DNA of 64,000 nucleotides from assembly GCF_001429395.1 (NCBI RefSeq), contig NZ_LMJT01000001.1, positions 648,740 to 712,739 of the forward strand, written 5' to 3'. The position numbers and the translations under genes were made by a program. This DNA is from Allobosea sp. Root381 (GTDB lineage: Bacteria; Pseudomonadota; Alphaproteobacteria; Rhizobiales; Beijerinckiaceae). Shown here one piece after another: positions 8,773 through 17,999 of this stretch; position 1 is the first letter of the stretch, and every line of letters begins with the position of its first letter. A model generated the notes under the pieces. It saw nothing but the letters and a program-made list of their open reading frames with translations. It did no database searches and was not told where the DNA came from.

Positions 8773-10293
8773 ATGACCTCTCCCCTTCCCAAGGACGCCC
8801 TCGCCCTTCTGAAGCGCCTCGGCGTCAGCGATGGCGCCTATGCGAGCGCCGGGCTCACCGCCTGCTCGCCGATCACCGGCGAGACCGTCGCGACGCTGAA
8901 GGAGACGAGCCCCGCCGAGGCCGAGGCCGCGATCGGCCGCGCGCAGGCTGCCTTCCTTGCCTGGCGCAAGGTGCCTGCACCGCGCCGCGGCGAGTTCGTG
9001 CGCCTGCTGGGCGAGGAGCTGCGCGCCGCCAAGGATGATCTCGGCCTGCTGGTGACGCTGGAAGCCGGCAAGATCGTCTCGGAGGGCCTCGGCGAGGTCC
9101 AGGAGATGATCGACATCTGCGATTTCGCGGTCGGCCTGTCGCGCCAGCTCTACGGCCTGACCATCGCGACCGAGCGTCCGAACCATCGCATGATGGAGAC
9201 CTGGCACCCGCTCGGCGTCTGCGGCGTGATCTCGGCCTTCAACTTCCCGGTCGCCGTCTGGTCCTGGAATGCCGCGCTGGCCTTCGTCTGCGGCGACAGC
9301 GTCGTCTGGAAGCCATCCGAGAAGACCCCGCTGACCGGCATCGCCGTGCAGGCCATCGTCGAGAAGACGATGAAGCGCTTCGGCCCCGAGGCGCCCGTCG
9401 GCCTGTCGGAAGTGCTGATCGGCGGCCGCGAGATCGGCGACATCCTGGTGCAGGACCATCGCGTCCCGGTCGTTTCGGCGACGGGCTCGACCCGCATGGG
9501 CAAGGAGGTCGGACAAAAACTGGCCGCCCGCTTCGCCCGCGCCATCCTGGAGCTCGGCGGCAACAACGCCGCGATCGTGGCGCCCTCCGCCGATCTCGAC
9601 ATCGCGCTGCGCGGCATCGCCTTCGCGGCGATGGGCACGGCCGGCCAGCGCTGCACCACGCTGCGCCGCCTGATCGTACATGAGAGCGTCTACGACCAGC
9701 TCGTGCCGAAGCTGATCAAGGCCTACGGCTCCGTGAAGATCGGCGATCCGCGCGAGGCGGGCGTGCTGATCGGCCCGCTGGTCGACGAAGCCGCCTATCA
9801 GGGCATGCAGAAGGCGCTCGGCGAAGCGCGTGCCGAAGGCGGCAAGGTGCATGGCGGCGAGAAGGTCGATGTCGGCTCCGGCGGCTTCTATGTCCGCCCG
9901 GCCCTGATCGAGATGCCCCGGCAGTGCGGCCCGGTCGAGCGCGAGACCTTCGCCCCGATCCTCTATGTGATGAAGTACAAGTCGCTGGACGAGGCGATCG
10001 CGATGCAGAACGCGGTCGGCGCCGGCCTGTCCTCCTCGATCTTCACGCTGAACATGCGCGAGGCCGAGCTGTTCGTCTCGGACGAGGGCTCGGATTGCGG
10101 CATCGCCAACGTCAATATCGGCCCCTCCGGTGCCGAGATCGGCGGGGCGTTCGGCGGCGAGAAGGAGACGGGTGGCGGCCGCGAGGCCGGGTCCGACGCC
10201 TGGAAGGCCTATATGCGCCGCGCCACCAACACGCTGAACTACGGCACCACGCTACCGCTTGCGCAGGGCGTCAGCTTCGACGTGGATGCTTGA
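8773..10293 (+). CDS. amaB: Alpha-aminoadipate-semialdehyde dehydrogenase (ALDH7 family)
   Basis: A 506-residue NAD-dependent aldehyde dehydrogenase. The ALDH7 (antiquitin/AmaB/Pcd) look is clear: FNFPVA at 156–161, catalytic Glu260 in ILELGGNNA, and nucleophile Cys294 in GTAGQRCTTLRR. The C terminus SGAEIGGAFGGEKETGGGRE is also typical. ALDH7 enzymes oxidise 2-aminoadipate 6-semialdehyde, in equilibrium with piperideine-6-carboxylate, to 2-aminoadipate in lysine and pipecolate degradation. The downstream genes for glutaryl-CoA metabolism support this substrate. The ATG at 8773 fits the family N terminus. Confidence 0.9.
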   Translation: MTSPLPKDALALLKRLGVSDGAYASAGLTACSPITGETVATLKETSPAEAEAAIGRAQAAFLAWRKVPAPRRGEFVRLLGEELRAAKDDLGLLVTLEAGKIVSEGLGEVQEMIDICDFAVGLSRQLYGLTIATERPNHRMMETWHPLGVCGVISAFNFPVAVWSWNAALAFVCGDSVVWKPSEKTPLTGIAVQAIVEKTMKRFGPEAPVGLSEVLIGGREIGDILVQDHRVPVVSATGSTRMGKEVGQKLAARFARAILELGGNNAAIVAPSADLDIALRGIAFAAMGTAGQRCTTLRRLIVHESVYDQLVPKLIKAYGSVKIGDPREAGVLIGPLVDEAAYQGMQKALGEARAEGGKVHGGEKVDVGSGGFYVRPALIEMPRQCGPVERETFAPILYVMKYKSLDEAIAMQNAVGAGLSSSIFTLNMREAELFVSDEGSDCGIANVNIGPSGAEIGGAFGGEKETGGGREAGSDAWKAYMRRATNTLNYGTTLPLAQGVSFDVDA

Positions 10294-10303
10294 TCGACCA
10301 GGC

Positions 10304-10384
10304 CGTCATGGCCGGGCTTGACCCGGCCATCTCGGAAACCAGCTAGCTGGTCTCGAGTTTCTCGGGGCAAGCCCGAGAATGACG
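10304..10384. repeat. Palindromic intergenic repeat, family 2
   Basis: Two hairpins (GGCCGGG/CCCGGCC and CTCGGG/CCCGAG) are enclosed by outer GTCAT/ATGAC ends. It fills most of the gap between amaB and gcdH and could fold in the mRNA as an attenuator or stabiliser. Related copies lie at 11670–11748 and 1530–1622. Confidence 0.8.
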
Positions 10385-10436
10385 CCTTACGATCGCGCCG
10401 AGCGCAGTCGAACGAGACGAGGGAAGGGACAACACC

Positions 10437-11654
10437 ATGGCCGAAGCCGCCCGCAGCCACGCCGCCAGCCACAAGCTCGCGCAGTTCACCTGGGACGACG
10501 CCTTCCTGCTCGACGAGCAGCTGACCGAGGACGAGCGCCTGATCCGCGATACCGCGCGCTCCTACGCGCAGGAGAAGCTCGCTCCCCGCATCCACGACGC
10601 CTATCTCGACGAGAAGACCGACCGCTCGATCTTCAACGAAATGGGCGAGCTCGGCCTGCTCGGCGTCACGGTGCCGGAGGAATATGGCTGCGCCGGCGCC
10701 AACTACGTCTCCTACGGGCTCGTGGCGCGGGAGGTCGAGCGCATCGATTCCGGCTATCGCTCGATGATGAGCGTCCAGTCCTCACTGGTGATGTTCCCGA
10801 TCTACGCCTATGGCGACGAGAACCAGCGCAAGAAGTACCTGCCCAAGCTCGCCTCGGGCGAATGGGTCGGCTGCTTCGGCCTGACCGAGCCGGATGCCGG
10901 CTCCGATCCCGGCGGCATGAAGACCCGGGCCGAGAAGGTCGCCGACGGCTACAAGCTGACGGGATCGAAGATGTGGATCTCGAATTCTCCGATCGCCGAC
11001 GTCTTCGTCATCTGGGCGAAGTCGGCCGCGCATGACAACCAGATCCGCGGCTTCATCCTCGAAAAGGGCATGAAGGGCCTGTCGGCGCCGAAGATCGGCG
11101 GCAAGCTCAGCTTGCGCGCCTCGATCACCGGCGAGGTCGTCATGGACGGCGTCATCGTGCCGGAGGAGAACCTGCTGCCGAACGTCTCCGGCCTGAAGGG
11201 CCCGTTCGGCTGCCTCAACCGCGCCCGCTACGGCATTTCCTGGGGTGTGATGGGCGCCGCCGAGGACTGCTTCCACCGCGCGCGCCAGTACGGGCTCGAC
11301 CGCAAGCAGTTCAACAAGCCGTTGGCCCAGACGCAGCTCTACCAGAAGAAGCTCGCCGACATGCTGACCGAGATCACGCTCGGCCTGCAGGGCTCGCTTC
11401 GCGTCGGGCGCCTGATGGACGAGGGTAAGATGGCCCCGGAGATGATCTCGCTCGTCAAGCGCAACAATTGCGGCAAGGCGCTCGACATCGCCCGCCAGGC
11501 CCGCGACATGCATGGCGGCAACGGCATCTCGATCGAATATCAGGTGATGCGCCATGCGGCGAACCTGGAGACGGTGAACACCTATGAGGGCACGCACGAC
11601 GTCCACGCGCTGATCCTCGGCCGTGCCGTCACCGGGCTGCAGGCGTTCTTCTGA
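10437..11654 (+). CDS. gcdH: Glutaryl-CoA dehydrogenase
   Basis: A 405-residue acyl-CoA dehydrogenase that oxidises and decarboxylates glutaryl-CoA to crotonyl-CoA, passing electrons to ETF. Family signatures include [12 protein letters not shown] (109–120), [16 protein letters not shown] (148–163), and the C-terminal [15 protein letters not shown] with catalytic base Glu384, a pattern specific to glutaryl-CoA dehydrogenases. It sits between amaB and a class III CoA-transferase, the same pairing as gcdH–gcdG of pseudomonads, so it serves the last steps of lysine/glutarate catabolism. Confidence 0.95.
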   Translation: MAEAARSHAASHKLAQFTWDDAFLLDEQLTEDERLIRDTARSYAQEKLAPRIHDAYLDEKTDRSIFNEMGELGLLGVTVPEEYGCAGANYVSYGLVAREVERIDSGYRSMMSVQSSLVMFPIYAYGDENQRKKYLPKLASGEWVGCFGLTEPDAGSDPGGMKTRAEKVADGYKLTGSKMWISNSPIADVFVIWAKSAAHDNQIRGFILEKGMKGLSAPKIGGKLSLRASITGEVVMDGVIVPEENLLPNVSGLKGPFGCLNRARYGISWGVMGAAEDCFHRARQYGLDRKQFNKPLAQTQLYQKKLADMLTEITLGLQGSLRVGRLMDEGKMAPEMISLVKRNNCGKALDIARQARDMHGGNGISIEYQVMRHAANLETVNTYEGTHDVHALILGRAVTGLQAFF

Positions 11655-11669
11655 GGCCTGCCACGGGAC

Positions 11670-11748
11670 CGTCATGCCCGGGCTTGCCCCGGGCATCTCG
11701 TCCCGCGTGAACTTCCCGGAGATGGTCGGGTCAAGCCCGACCATGACG
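11670..11748. repeat. Palindromic intergenic repeat, family 2
   Basis: The arms GTCATGCCCGGGCTTGCCCC (11671–11690) and GGTCGGGTCAAGCCCGACCA each fold into a hairpin, and the outer GTCAT/ATGAC ends pair with each other. It occupies the gap between gcdH and the CoA-transferase gene, mirroring the copy between amaB and gcdH. Confidence 0.82.
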
Positions 11749-11765
11749 TCGAGCCGAGGCCGCCC

Positions 11766-12950
11766 ATGACCACCCCTCCTCTAGCCGGCCTGCGCGTTCT
11801 CGAACTGGCGCGCATCCTCGCCGGCCCCTGGATCGGCCAGCTCCTCGCCGATCTCGGCGCCGATGTCGTCAAGGTCGAGGCGCCGGAGGGCGACGACACC
11901 CGGAAATGGGGTCCTCCCTTCGTCGAGGGCGAGAACGGCGAGAACCTGTCCGCCGCCTATTTCCACGCGGCCAATCGCGGCAAGCGTTCGATCACCGCCG
12001 ATTTCCGCACGCCGGATGGGCAGGCGCTGGTCCGCAGGCTCGCGGCCCATGCCGATGTCGTGGTCGAGAACTTCAAGGTCGGCGGCCTCGAGAAATACGG
12101 GCTCGATGCCGCGTCGCTTCGCAAGGAGTTCCCGCGGCTGATCTATTGCTCGGTCACCGGCTTCGGCCAGACCGGACCCTATGCCCCGCGCGCCGGCTAC
12201 GACTTCCTGGTGCAGGGTATGGGCGGGCCGATGTCCGTCACCGGCGAGCCCGAGGGCGCGCCGATGAAGGCGGGCTATGCGGTGGCCGACATCTATACCG
12301 GGCTCTACGCAACGGTCGGCATACTCTCCGCAATGCGCCAGCGCGACGCGACCGGCGAAGGCGCCACGCTCGACATGGCGCTGCTGGACTCCCAAGTGGC
12401 CGTGCTCGGCAACCAGGCGATGAACTATCTGGTCTCCGGCAATCCGCCGCCGCGCCTCGGCAACGCCCATCCCAATATCGTGCCTTATGACGTCTTCCCG
12501 GTCGCGGACGGACACATCATCATTGCCACCGGCAATGACGGGCAGTGGCGCAAGCTCTGCGAGGTCCTGGGCGAGGCGGCGCTGGCGGACGAGCCGGCCT
12601 ATATCGACAACCGCTCGCGGGTGAAGAACCGCGTCCCGCTGACGGAGCGGCTTCATCTGCTCTGCCAACGCTATCTCAAAGCCGATCTGCTGGCTGCGCT
12701 GGAGAAGGTCGGCGTGCCGGCCGGGCCGATCAACGACATCGGCGAGGTCTTCGCCGACCCGCAGGTGAAGGCGCGTGGCGTGAAGGTCGATCTGACGAGC
12801 GCACTCGCCAAAGGCGGGACGATCCCGACCGTCGGCTCGCCGATCGTCATGAACGGCATGCGGCAGGTCTCACCGCGCCCGAGCCCGCAACTTGGCGAGC
12901 ATGAAGACGAGATCTTGAACGACCCGGCCTGGGGTGGGGCGCGTTCGTGA
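11766..12950 (+). CDS. gcdG: Class III CoA-transferase (CaiB/BaiF), probable glutarate CoA-transferase
   Basis: A 394-residue family III CoA-transferase. The N-terminal CoA-binding part shows LELARILAGPWIGQLLADLG, and Asp146 in RAGYDFLVQGMGG is the residue that forms the acyl-aspartate intermediate in this family. Position directly after gcdH argues for glutarate activation to glutaryl-CoA using succinyl-CoA or another donor, as GcdG and human SUGCT do. Other dicarboxylates cannot be excluded from sequence, so the symbol rests on context. Confidence 0.85.
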   Translation: MTTPPLAGLRVLELARILAGPWIGQLLADLGADVVKVEAPEGDDTRKWGPPFVEGENGENLSAAYFHAANRGKRSITADFRTPDGQALVRRLAAHADVVVENFKVGGLEKYGLDAASLRKEFPRLIYCSVTGFGQTGPYAPRAGYDFLVQGMGGPMSVTGEPEGAPMKAGYAVADIYTGLYATVGILSAMRQRDATGEGATLDMALLDSQVAVLGNQAMNYLVSGNPPPRLGNAHPNIVPYDVFPVADGHIIIATGNDGQWRKLCEVLGEAALADEPAYIDNRSRVKNRVPLTERLHLLCQRYLKADLLAALEKVGVPAGPINDIGEVFADPQVKARGVKVDLTSALAKGGTIPTVGSPIVMNGMRQVSPRPSPQLGEHEDEILNDPAWGGARS

Positions 12951-12957
12951 CCGCAAC

Positions 12958-13038
12958 CGTCATTGCGAGCGCAACGAAGCAATCCAGGAGCCATCGTGCT
13001 CTACGAGACTGGATTGCTTCGCTGCGCTCGCAATGACG
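12958..13038. repeat. Palindromic intergenic repeat, family 1
   Basis: A second copy of the element at 4274–4356: 30-base arms starting GTCATTGCGAGCGCA pair across a loop of about 21 bases containing GTGCTCTACG, a string also close to that in the first copy's loop. It sits between gcdG and the ThDP-enzyme gene. Confidence 0.85.
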
Positions 13039-13060
13039 TCAACCGCATAGGACGATTCCA

Positions 13061-14731
13061 ATGGCTAAGCGCACCGGCGGGCAGATTCTCGTCGACCAAC
13101 TCATCCTCCACGGCGCGACCGACGCCTTCTGCGTCCCGGGCGAGAGCTATCTCGCCGTGCTCGACGCGCTGCACGACGCCAATCTCAAGGTCACGATCTG
13201 CCGGGCCGAAGGCGGCGCCTCGATGATGGCCGAGGCAGCCGGCAAGCTGACGGGCAAGCCCGGCATCTGCTTCGTCACGCGCGGGCCTGGGGCGACCAAT
13301 GCCTCGCCGGGCGTGCACATCGCGCAGCAGGATTCGACGCCGATGATCCTGTTCGTCGGCCAGATCGACCGCTCGATGCGCGAGCGCGAGGCTTTCCAGG
13401 AGCTCGACTACCGCGCCGTCTTCGGCACCATGTGCAAATGGGCGACCGAGATCGACCAGGCCGAGCGCATCCCCGAGATCATCAGCCGCGCCTTCCATGT
13501 CGCCACCTCCGGCCGCCCCGGCCCGGTCGTGATCGCGCTGCCGGAGGACATGCTGACCGACGTGGTCGAGACGGTCGACGCCGAGCCCTACCAGGTGACC
13601 GAGACGCACCCCTCGCTGCTCCAGACCATCGACCTGCAGAAGCGGCTCTGGGCGGCGAAGAAGCCGGTCGCGATCCTCGGCGGCTCGCGCTGGAACCCGC
13701 AGGCGATCGAGCGCTTCCAGCGCTTCGCCGAGCGCTTCGACCTGCCGGTGGCGGTCTCCTTCCGCCGGCAGATGCTGTTCCCGGCCGACCACCCGAACTT
13801 CGCCGGCGATCTCGGCATCGGCCCGAACCCGAAGCTCCTCGCGCGGATCAAGGAGAGCGATCTCGTCATACTCGTCGGCGGGCGCCTCTCGGAGATGCCG
13901 AGCCAGTCCTACACGCTGTTCGGGATCCCCAACCCGGGCCGGCCGCTCGTCCATGTCCATCCGGACCCGGAGGAGCTCGGCCGCGTCTACCGGCCGTCGC
14001 TCGCCATCAACGCCTCCCCCACGGCCTTCTGCGCGGCGCTTGAAACGGTGCATCCGCCTCAGGAGATCCCGTGGGCGGGCGCCTCGGCCGAGGCGCATGA
14101 ATCCTATCTCGGCTGGAGCGAGCAGCCTGCCCCGGTCGCCGGCTCGTTCCATCCCGGCGAAATGGTGCGCTGGCTGCGCAACCACCTTCCCGACGACGCC
14201 ATCATGTGCAACGGCGCAGGCAATTACGCGACCTGGGTGCATCGCTTCCACCGCTTCACCAAATTCGCGACGCAGCTCGCCCCGACCTCGGGCTCGATGG
14301 GCTACGGCGTACCGGCGGCGATCGGCGCCAAGCGACTCTATCCGGAGCGGACCGTCGTGGCCTTCGCCGGCGATGGCTGCTTCCTGATGAACGGGCAGGA
14401 TTTCGCGACCGCCGTGCAATACGATCTGCCAGTGGTCGTGGTCGTGGTCGACAACGGCATGTACGGCACCATCCGGATGCATCAGGAGCGCGAATATCCC
14501 GGCCGCATCTCGGCAACGACGCTGAAGAACCCGGATTTCGCGGCCTATGCCAAGGCCTTCGGTGGCCATGGCGAGCGCGTCGAGAAGACCGAGGAGTTCG
14601 GCCCCGCCTTCGAGCGCGCGGTGGCGTCCGGCAAGCCTTCGATCATCCACTGCCTGCTCGACCCGGAGGCGATCACGCCCGCGAAATCGCTCTCGACGAT
14701 CCGGGCGGAAGCCTTCGCGGCGAAGGCGTAA
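13061..14731 (+). CDS. Thiamine-diphosphate enzyme, acetolactate-synthase-like
   Basis: A 556-residue member of the ThDP decarboxylase/acetolactate synthase superfamily, with the three-domain Pyr–central–PP order. Catalytic Glu50 lies in CRAEGGASMMAEA, and the ThDP/Mg motif GDGCFLMNGQDFATA sits in the C-terminal third. No regulatory subunit gene lies nearby, which argues against the biosynthetic IlvB role; catabolic 2-oxoacid or oxalyl-type chemistry is possible. It follows gcdG with a repeat in the gap, so it may belong to the same catabolic unit, but its substrate is unknown. Confidence 0.8.
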   Translation: MAKRTGGQILVDQLILHGATDAFCVPGESYLAVLDALHDANLKVTICRAEGGASMMAEAAGKLTGKPGICFVTRGPGATNASPGVHIAQQDSTPMILFVGQIDRSMREREAFQELDYRAVFGTMCKWATEIDQAERIPEIISRAFHVATSGRPGPVVIALPEDMLTDVVETVDAEPYQVTETHPSLLQTIDLQKRLWAAKKPVAILGGSRWNPQAIERFQRFAERFDLPVAVSFRRQMLFPADHPNFAGDLGIGPNPKLLARIKESDLVILVGGRLSEMPSQSYTLFGIPNPGRPLVHVHPDPEELGRVYRPSLAINASPTAFCAALETVHPPQEIPWAGASAEAHESYLGWSEQPAPVAGSFHPGEMVRWLRNHLPDDAIMCNGAGNYATWVHRFHRFTKFATQLAPTSGSMGYGVPAAIGAKRLYPERTVVAFAGDGCFLMNGQDFATAVQYDLPVVVVVVDNGMYGTIRMHQEREYPGRISATTLKNPDFAAYAKAFGGHGERVEKTEEFGPAFERAVASGKPSIIHCLLDPEAITPAKSLSTIRAEAFAAKA

Positions 14732-14838
14732 ACGGCGCAGGCGCGGAATGCTGAAAAAACTTAACCGCGTCGGTGAACCTCCGTTGAACCTTTAGCGACC
14801 ATCAGTCGTTGAACTGCAAACAAGCGGGGACGACGGCG

Positions 14839-15342
14839 ATGGTGCGGCGGCACGTGATATTGGTCGGACTGGTGGCGGCACTGTCCGCTGCCGGCATTCC
14901 GGGCGCTCAGGCGAACCCTTTTGAGGAGCTCGCCCGGGCGATCTTCGGCGGAGGCCAGCGCCTGCGGGCCACGCCGATCTACGAATATGATGACGAGCGT
15001 CCGCGCGCGCACCGGCAGCAGCAGCACCGGGCTCCGGAGGCCTCCTCCAAGCCCAAGCCGCCCGCTGTCCAGCTGGACCCCGCCACCGATCCGCATTGGT
15101 ATCTGAAGGACCCGACGCTGCGACGCGGCGACATCATCGTCACTGCCGACGGCGTGATGGTCTATCAGGGGCGCGGCCGCGACGGAATCCGCGATGCCGA
15201 TTTCACCGCCCTCGGCGGCAAGGACGGCAAGGGCTGGAAGCAGCAGCTGCAGGCCGCAGCGGCTGGCGGGCGCAACTTCTTCGATTCCACCTCGGCTCCG
15301 CCCAGGCCTTCCGTGCAGGTAGAGGCCGCTTCGGTACAGTAG
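14839..15342 (+). CDS. Secreted protein of unknown function
   Basis: A 167-residue protein with a clear signal peptide (hydrophobic core VILVGLVAALSAAGIPGAQA, probable cleavage after AQA, near residue 25). The mature part is Arg/Gln/His-rich near 55–75, followed by a compact region WYLKDPTLRRGDIIVTADGV and FTALGGKDGKGWK. It is presumably periplasmic. The ATG at 14839 gives a normal signal peptide; a TTG ten codons earlier is in frame. I do not recognise the family. Confidence 0.7.
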   Translation: MVRRHVILVGLVAALSAAGIPGAQANPFEELARAIFGGGQRLRATPIYEYDDERPRAHRQQQHRAPEASSKPKPPAVQLDPATDPHWYLKDPTLRRGDIIVTADGVMVYQGRGRDGIRDADFTALGGKDGKGWKQQLQAAAAGGRNFFDSTSAPPRPSVQVEAASVQ

Positions 15343-15374
15343 GCATTCAGCGCGCGCCTTGGCGAGGCACCGAC

Positions 15375-15926
15375 TCAGCCCCGCGCGAACCACATTCGGC
15401 GCAGCAACCCGTCGCGCCAGACGAACTGGTGGGTTACGATCGCCGCGAGGTGAAGCAGCACGAGCAGGCTCAGGAGATCGAAGACCAGTTCGTGCAGGCG
15501 CAGCATGAGTTCATAGACGCGCCTGTCGGGCCCGATCGGATGCGGCACGCCGAACCAGCCGAAATACACGGTCGGGATCTGGATCGGCGCCGCCGCCGCC
15601 ATGAGCAGGCCCGAGACCGGAAGCGCGATCAGGCAGCCATAGAGTCCTATATGGACCGCGCGCGCCGCCAGCCGCTGCCATTCTGCATGATCCATCGGCG
15701 CAGGCGCCGGCAGGAGCAGTCGCAGCACGAGGCGTAGGAGGACGAGCCCGGCGACCGTCAGACCGATCGATTTGTGCCATTGGTAGAGCGCGAAGCGGGA
15801 GAGCAGGTCGCGGCTTTCGTCGCGCATGAAACGGGACAGCCCGTATTGGCCGACGACGAGCAGCGCGGTGCTCCAATGCAGGATGACCAAGGCGGGGTGC
15901 CAGCGCAGGCGCTGCACCGTTCTCAC
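15375..15926 (-). CDS. cybB: Cytochrome b561 family protein
   Basis: A 183-residue integral membrane dihaem cytochrome of the prokaryotic b561 type. Four hydrophobic helices are visible. Likely haem-ligand histidines are in WHPALVILHWSTA, YQWHKSIGL and RLHELVFDLLSLLVLLHLAA. Such proteins oxidise quinol and pass electrons to periplasmic acceptors such as superoxide. Its GTG start overlaps the stop of the yceI-like gene (GTGA), so the two are translationally coupled. The same pairing (yceJ–yceI) occurs in E. coli. Confidence 0.9.
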   Translation of the reverse strand: MRTVQRLRWHPALVILHWSTALLVVGQYGLSRFMRDESRDLLSRFALYQWHKSIGLTVAGLVLLRLVLRLLLPAPAPMDHAEWQRLAARAVHIGLYGCLIALPVSGLLMAAAAPIQIPTVYFGWFGVPHPIGPDRRVYELMLRLHELVFDLLSLLVLLHLAAIVTHQFVWRDGLLRRMWFARG

Positions 15927-16483
15927 TGCGAGATCCTGCCCCTGATCGCGATCTCCACCTCGTCATCGACGATATTGACGTCGCGGCCGATCTCGAAGGC
16001 AGCGCGAGAAAAGGCGGCCGTGGCATGGAAGGAGAGGCGCGCGCCGCGCTGGGCGGCCGCAGGATCCTCTTCCGCCACCACTGTCGCGGTCACGGGCCGG
16101 GTGATCGACCGTAAGGTGAGCTGCCCGCGGATGACGAGGCTGCGTTCGCCGCTGCGCCTGACCTCATCGGAAACAAAGGTCGCCTGGGGAAAACGGGCGG
16201 TATCGAGCATCGTCTCGCCCTTGATGAAACCGTCGACAAGCGCCGTTCCGGTTTCAAGCGAGCCGGTCTCGATGCGCAAGCGGACGCGGCTCCGCTCGGG
16301 CCGCTCGAAGTCGAGCGCGACGACCCCATCATAGCGCTGGAAGCGGCCGGAGGCGGTCTGAACGCCAAAGCGCTTTGCCACGAAGCTTACCTCGGTCGTC
16401 CCGGGGCGCAGCGACCACGAGGCTTGCGCGAGCGCCGCGCCGCCGATGAGCAGGGCCAAGCCGATGACGTATCCGCGCAGCAT
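15923..16483 (-). CDS. YceI family periplasmic lipocalin-like protein
   Basis: A 186-residue secreted protein: signal peptide MLRGYVIGLALLIGGAALAQA, then a YceI domain of the TT1927b/polyisoprenoid-binding type that fills the rest. Family members bind isoprenoid lipids such as ubiquinone in a beta-barrel. Coupling with cytochrome b561 by a 4-base overlap suggests the pair handles quinones or redox stress at the periplasmic face. The precise ligand is unknown. Confidence 0.88.
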   Translation of the reverse strand: MLRGYVIGLALLIGGAALAQASWSLRPGTTEVSFVAKRFGVQTASGRFQRYDGVVALDFERPERSRVRLRIETGSLETGTALVDGFIKGETMLDTARFPQATFVSDEVRRSGERSLVIRGQLTLRSITRPVTATVVAEEDPAAAQRGARLSFHATAAFSRAAFEIGRDVNIVDDEVEIAIRGRISQ

Positions 16484-16825
16484 CCGGGCAGCCTGCGCGC
16501 CGATGATGGCGCGGCGGAGGCTGGCGTTCCGCGCACACGCAAAGGTGACTGCCGCGACATGGAGAGCGGGAACCGCCGCACAGGGACGGGCGCGCTTCGA
16601 GCAGCCCGGGCGAAGCGCGAGCTGCTGATCTTAACGGACCCGTGAGCCGTTCCACGGTTGGCCCAGGCCTGAGCCGTGAACCCGCGAACATTGCCGGTTC
16701 AGGAAAAGGCACGTTGGCGGGCCTGCTTTTTCCTGCCGGTAAAGCGGTCATGGTTCCGGGCTCTTCGCTTCGCGAAGCCCCGGAATGACCGCGGGGATGA
16801 CGAGGACTGAAGTCCTTGAAACAGC
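16484..16825. other. Intergenic region with one palindromic element
   Basis: About 340 bases lie between the transaldolase stop and the yceI-like start, both genes running leftwards. It must hold the yceI promoter and the transaldolase terminator. Apart from the palindrome at 16745–16792 I see no coding sequence or further motif that I can support. Confidence 0.5.
16745..16792. repeat. Short palindrome related to the GTCAT repeats, possible terminator
   Basis: The outer ends CGGTCAT/ATGACCG and inner CCGGG/CCCGG plus TTCGC/GCGAA arms form a hairpin just past the transaldolase stop codon. The GTCAT…ATGAC ends resemble family 2, but the core differs. It could act as a factor-independent or Rho-assisted 3' end; there is no U-tract. 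Confidence 0.55.
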
Positions 16826-17782
16826 TCAGCCCAGCCGGGTAGCGACCAGCTTGCGCAGGCTGCGCAGATCCTTGACGAAGCCGCGGATGCCCTCGGCGAG
16901 CTTCTCCGTCGCCATCGCATCCTCGTTCATCGCGAAGCGGAAGGCCTTCTCGTCCAGAACAAGCTTCGCCGGAGCCTCGCCCGGCGCCTTGGCGTCGAGC
17001 CGCCGCGCCAGGTCGCCGGTCGCTCCCGCCAGTTCGTCGAGCAGGCCGGGCCCGATGGTCAGGCGGTCACAGCCGGCGAGCGCCTCGATCTCCCCCGTAT
17101 TGCGGAAGGAGGCGCCCATCACCACGGTGTCGATGCCGTAGGTCTTGTAGTAGGCGTAGATTGAGCGGACCGAGACCACGCCCGGATCGGTCTCGGCCGT
17201 GTAGGGGCCGCCGCCGGCTTTGACGTGCCAATCGAGGATGCGCCCGACGAAAGGCGAGATCAGAAAGGCCTTGGCATCGGCGGCAGCGACCGCCTGCGGC
17301 AGGGCGAATAGCAGGGTCAGGTTGCAGTCGATGCCCTCGGCCTGCAGCACCTTGGCGGCCTGGAGGCCTTCCCAGGTCGAGGCAATCTTGATCAGGATGC
17401 GCTCCTTCTCGATGCCGCGCTCCTTATAGGCGGCGATGATGGCGCGCGCCTTGTCAAGCGTCGCCTGCGTATCGAAGGAGAGGTCGGCATCGACCTCGGT
17501 CGAGACGCGACCGGGCACGATCTTCGTCAGTTCAGTTCCGAAGGTGACGGCGAGCCGGTCGCAGACCGCCTGCACGACCTTGTCGCCGCTGCCGGCCTTC
17601 TTGCCCCAGGCGATCGCCTCCTCGACGAGCGGCGCATAGGCCGGCGTCTCGGCCGCCTTGAACAGCAGCGTCGGATTGGTGGTGCAATCCACTGGCTTCA
17701 GGCGCCTGACCGCTTCGATGTCGCCGGTATCGGCAACCACCGTGGTCATCTTGCGGAGCTGTTCGAGCTTGGAGGCGGTCAT
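16826..17782 (-). CDS. tal: Transaldolase (TalB type)
   Basis: A 318-residue class I aldolase of the non-oxidative pentose phosphate pathway, moving a dihydroxyacetone unit between sedoheptulose 7-phosphate and glyceraldehyde 3-phosphate. [10 protein letters not shown] lies at 31–40 and the Schiff-base Lys132 in [12 protein letters not shown] matches the E. coli TalB numbering. The length is that of the classical TalB subfamily rather than the short TalC/MipB type. No other pentose phosphate gene adjoins it. Confidence 0.95.
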   Translation of the reverse strand: MTASKLEQLRKMTTVVADTGDIEAVRRLKPVDCTTNPTLLFKAAETPAYAPLVEEAIAWGKKAGSGDKVVQAVCDRLAVTFGTELTKIVPGRVSTEVDADLSFDTQATLDKARAIIAAYKERGIEKERILIKIASTWEGLQAAKVLQAEGIDCNLTLLFALPQAVAAADAKAFLISPFVGRILDWHVKAGGGPYTAETDPGVVSVRSIYAYYKTYGIDTVVMGASFRNTGEIEALAGCDRLTIGPGLLDELAGATGDLARRLDAKAPGEAPAKLVLDEKAFRFAMNEDAMATEKLAEGIRGFVKDLRSLRKLVATRLG

Positions 17783-17999
17783 GGCTGTCCTGTCGCGGAT
17801 CGTATAGGTGGATAGGATCGAACGTGGGGCGTCGGGCCGGCAGGGTCAAGCCGACCGAAACAGGGCAGCCCTGCGCGGCGATGCCTCACCTGCGCCCGCC
17901 GATGACATGACAATCGATGATGCAGGCCTCATGGAACTGTCATATGGGCAGATTACGGCCAGCGCGGGCCCGTTCGGGGCATCCGTTCAGGAGTTTCAC

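Noticed and set aside
13061..14731. Calling the ThDP enzyme ilvB (biosynthetic acetolactate synthase)
   Set aside because: No small regulatory subunit or ilvC gene is nearby, and the setting is catabolic. Superfamily motifs alone do not set the substrate.
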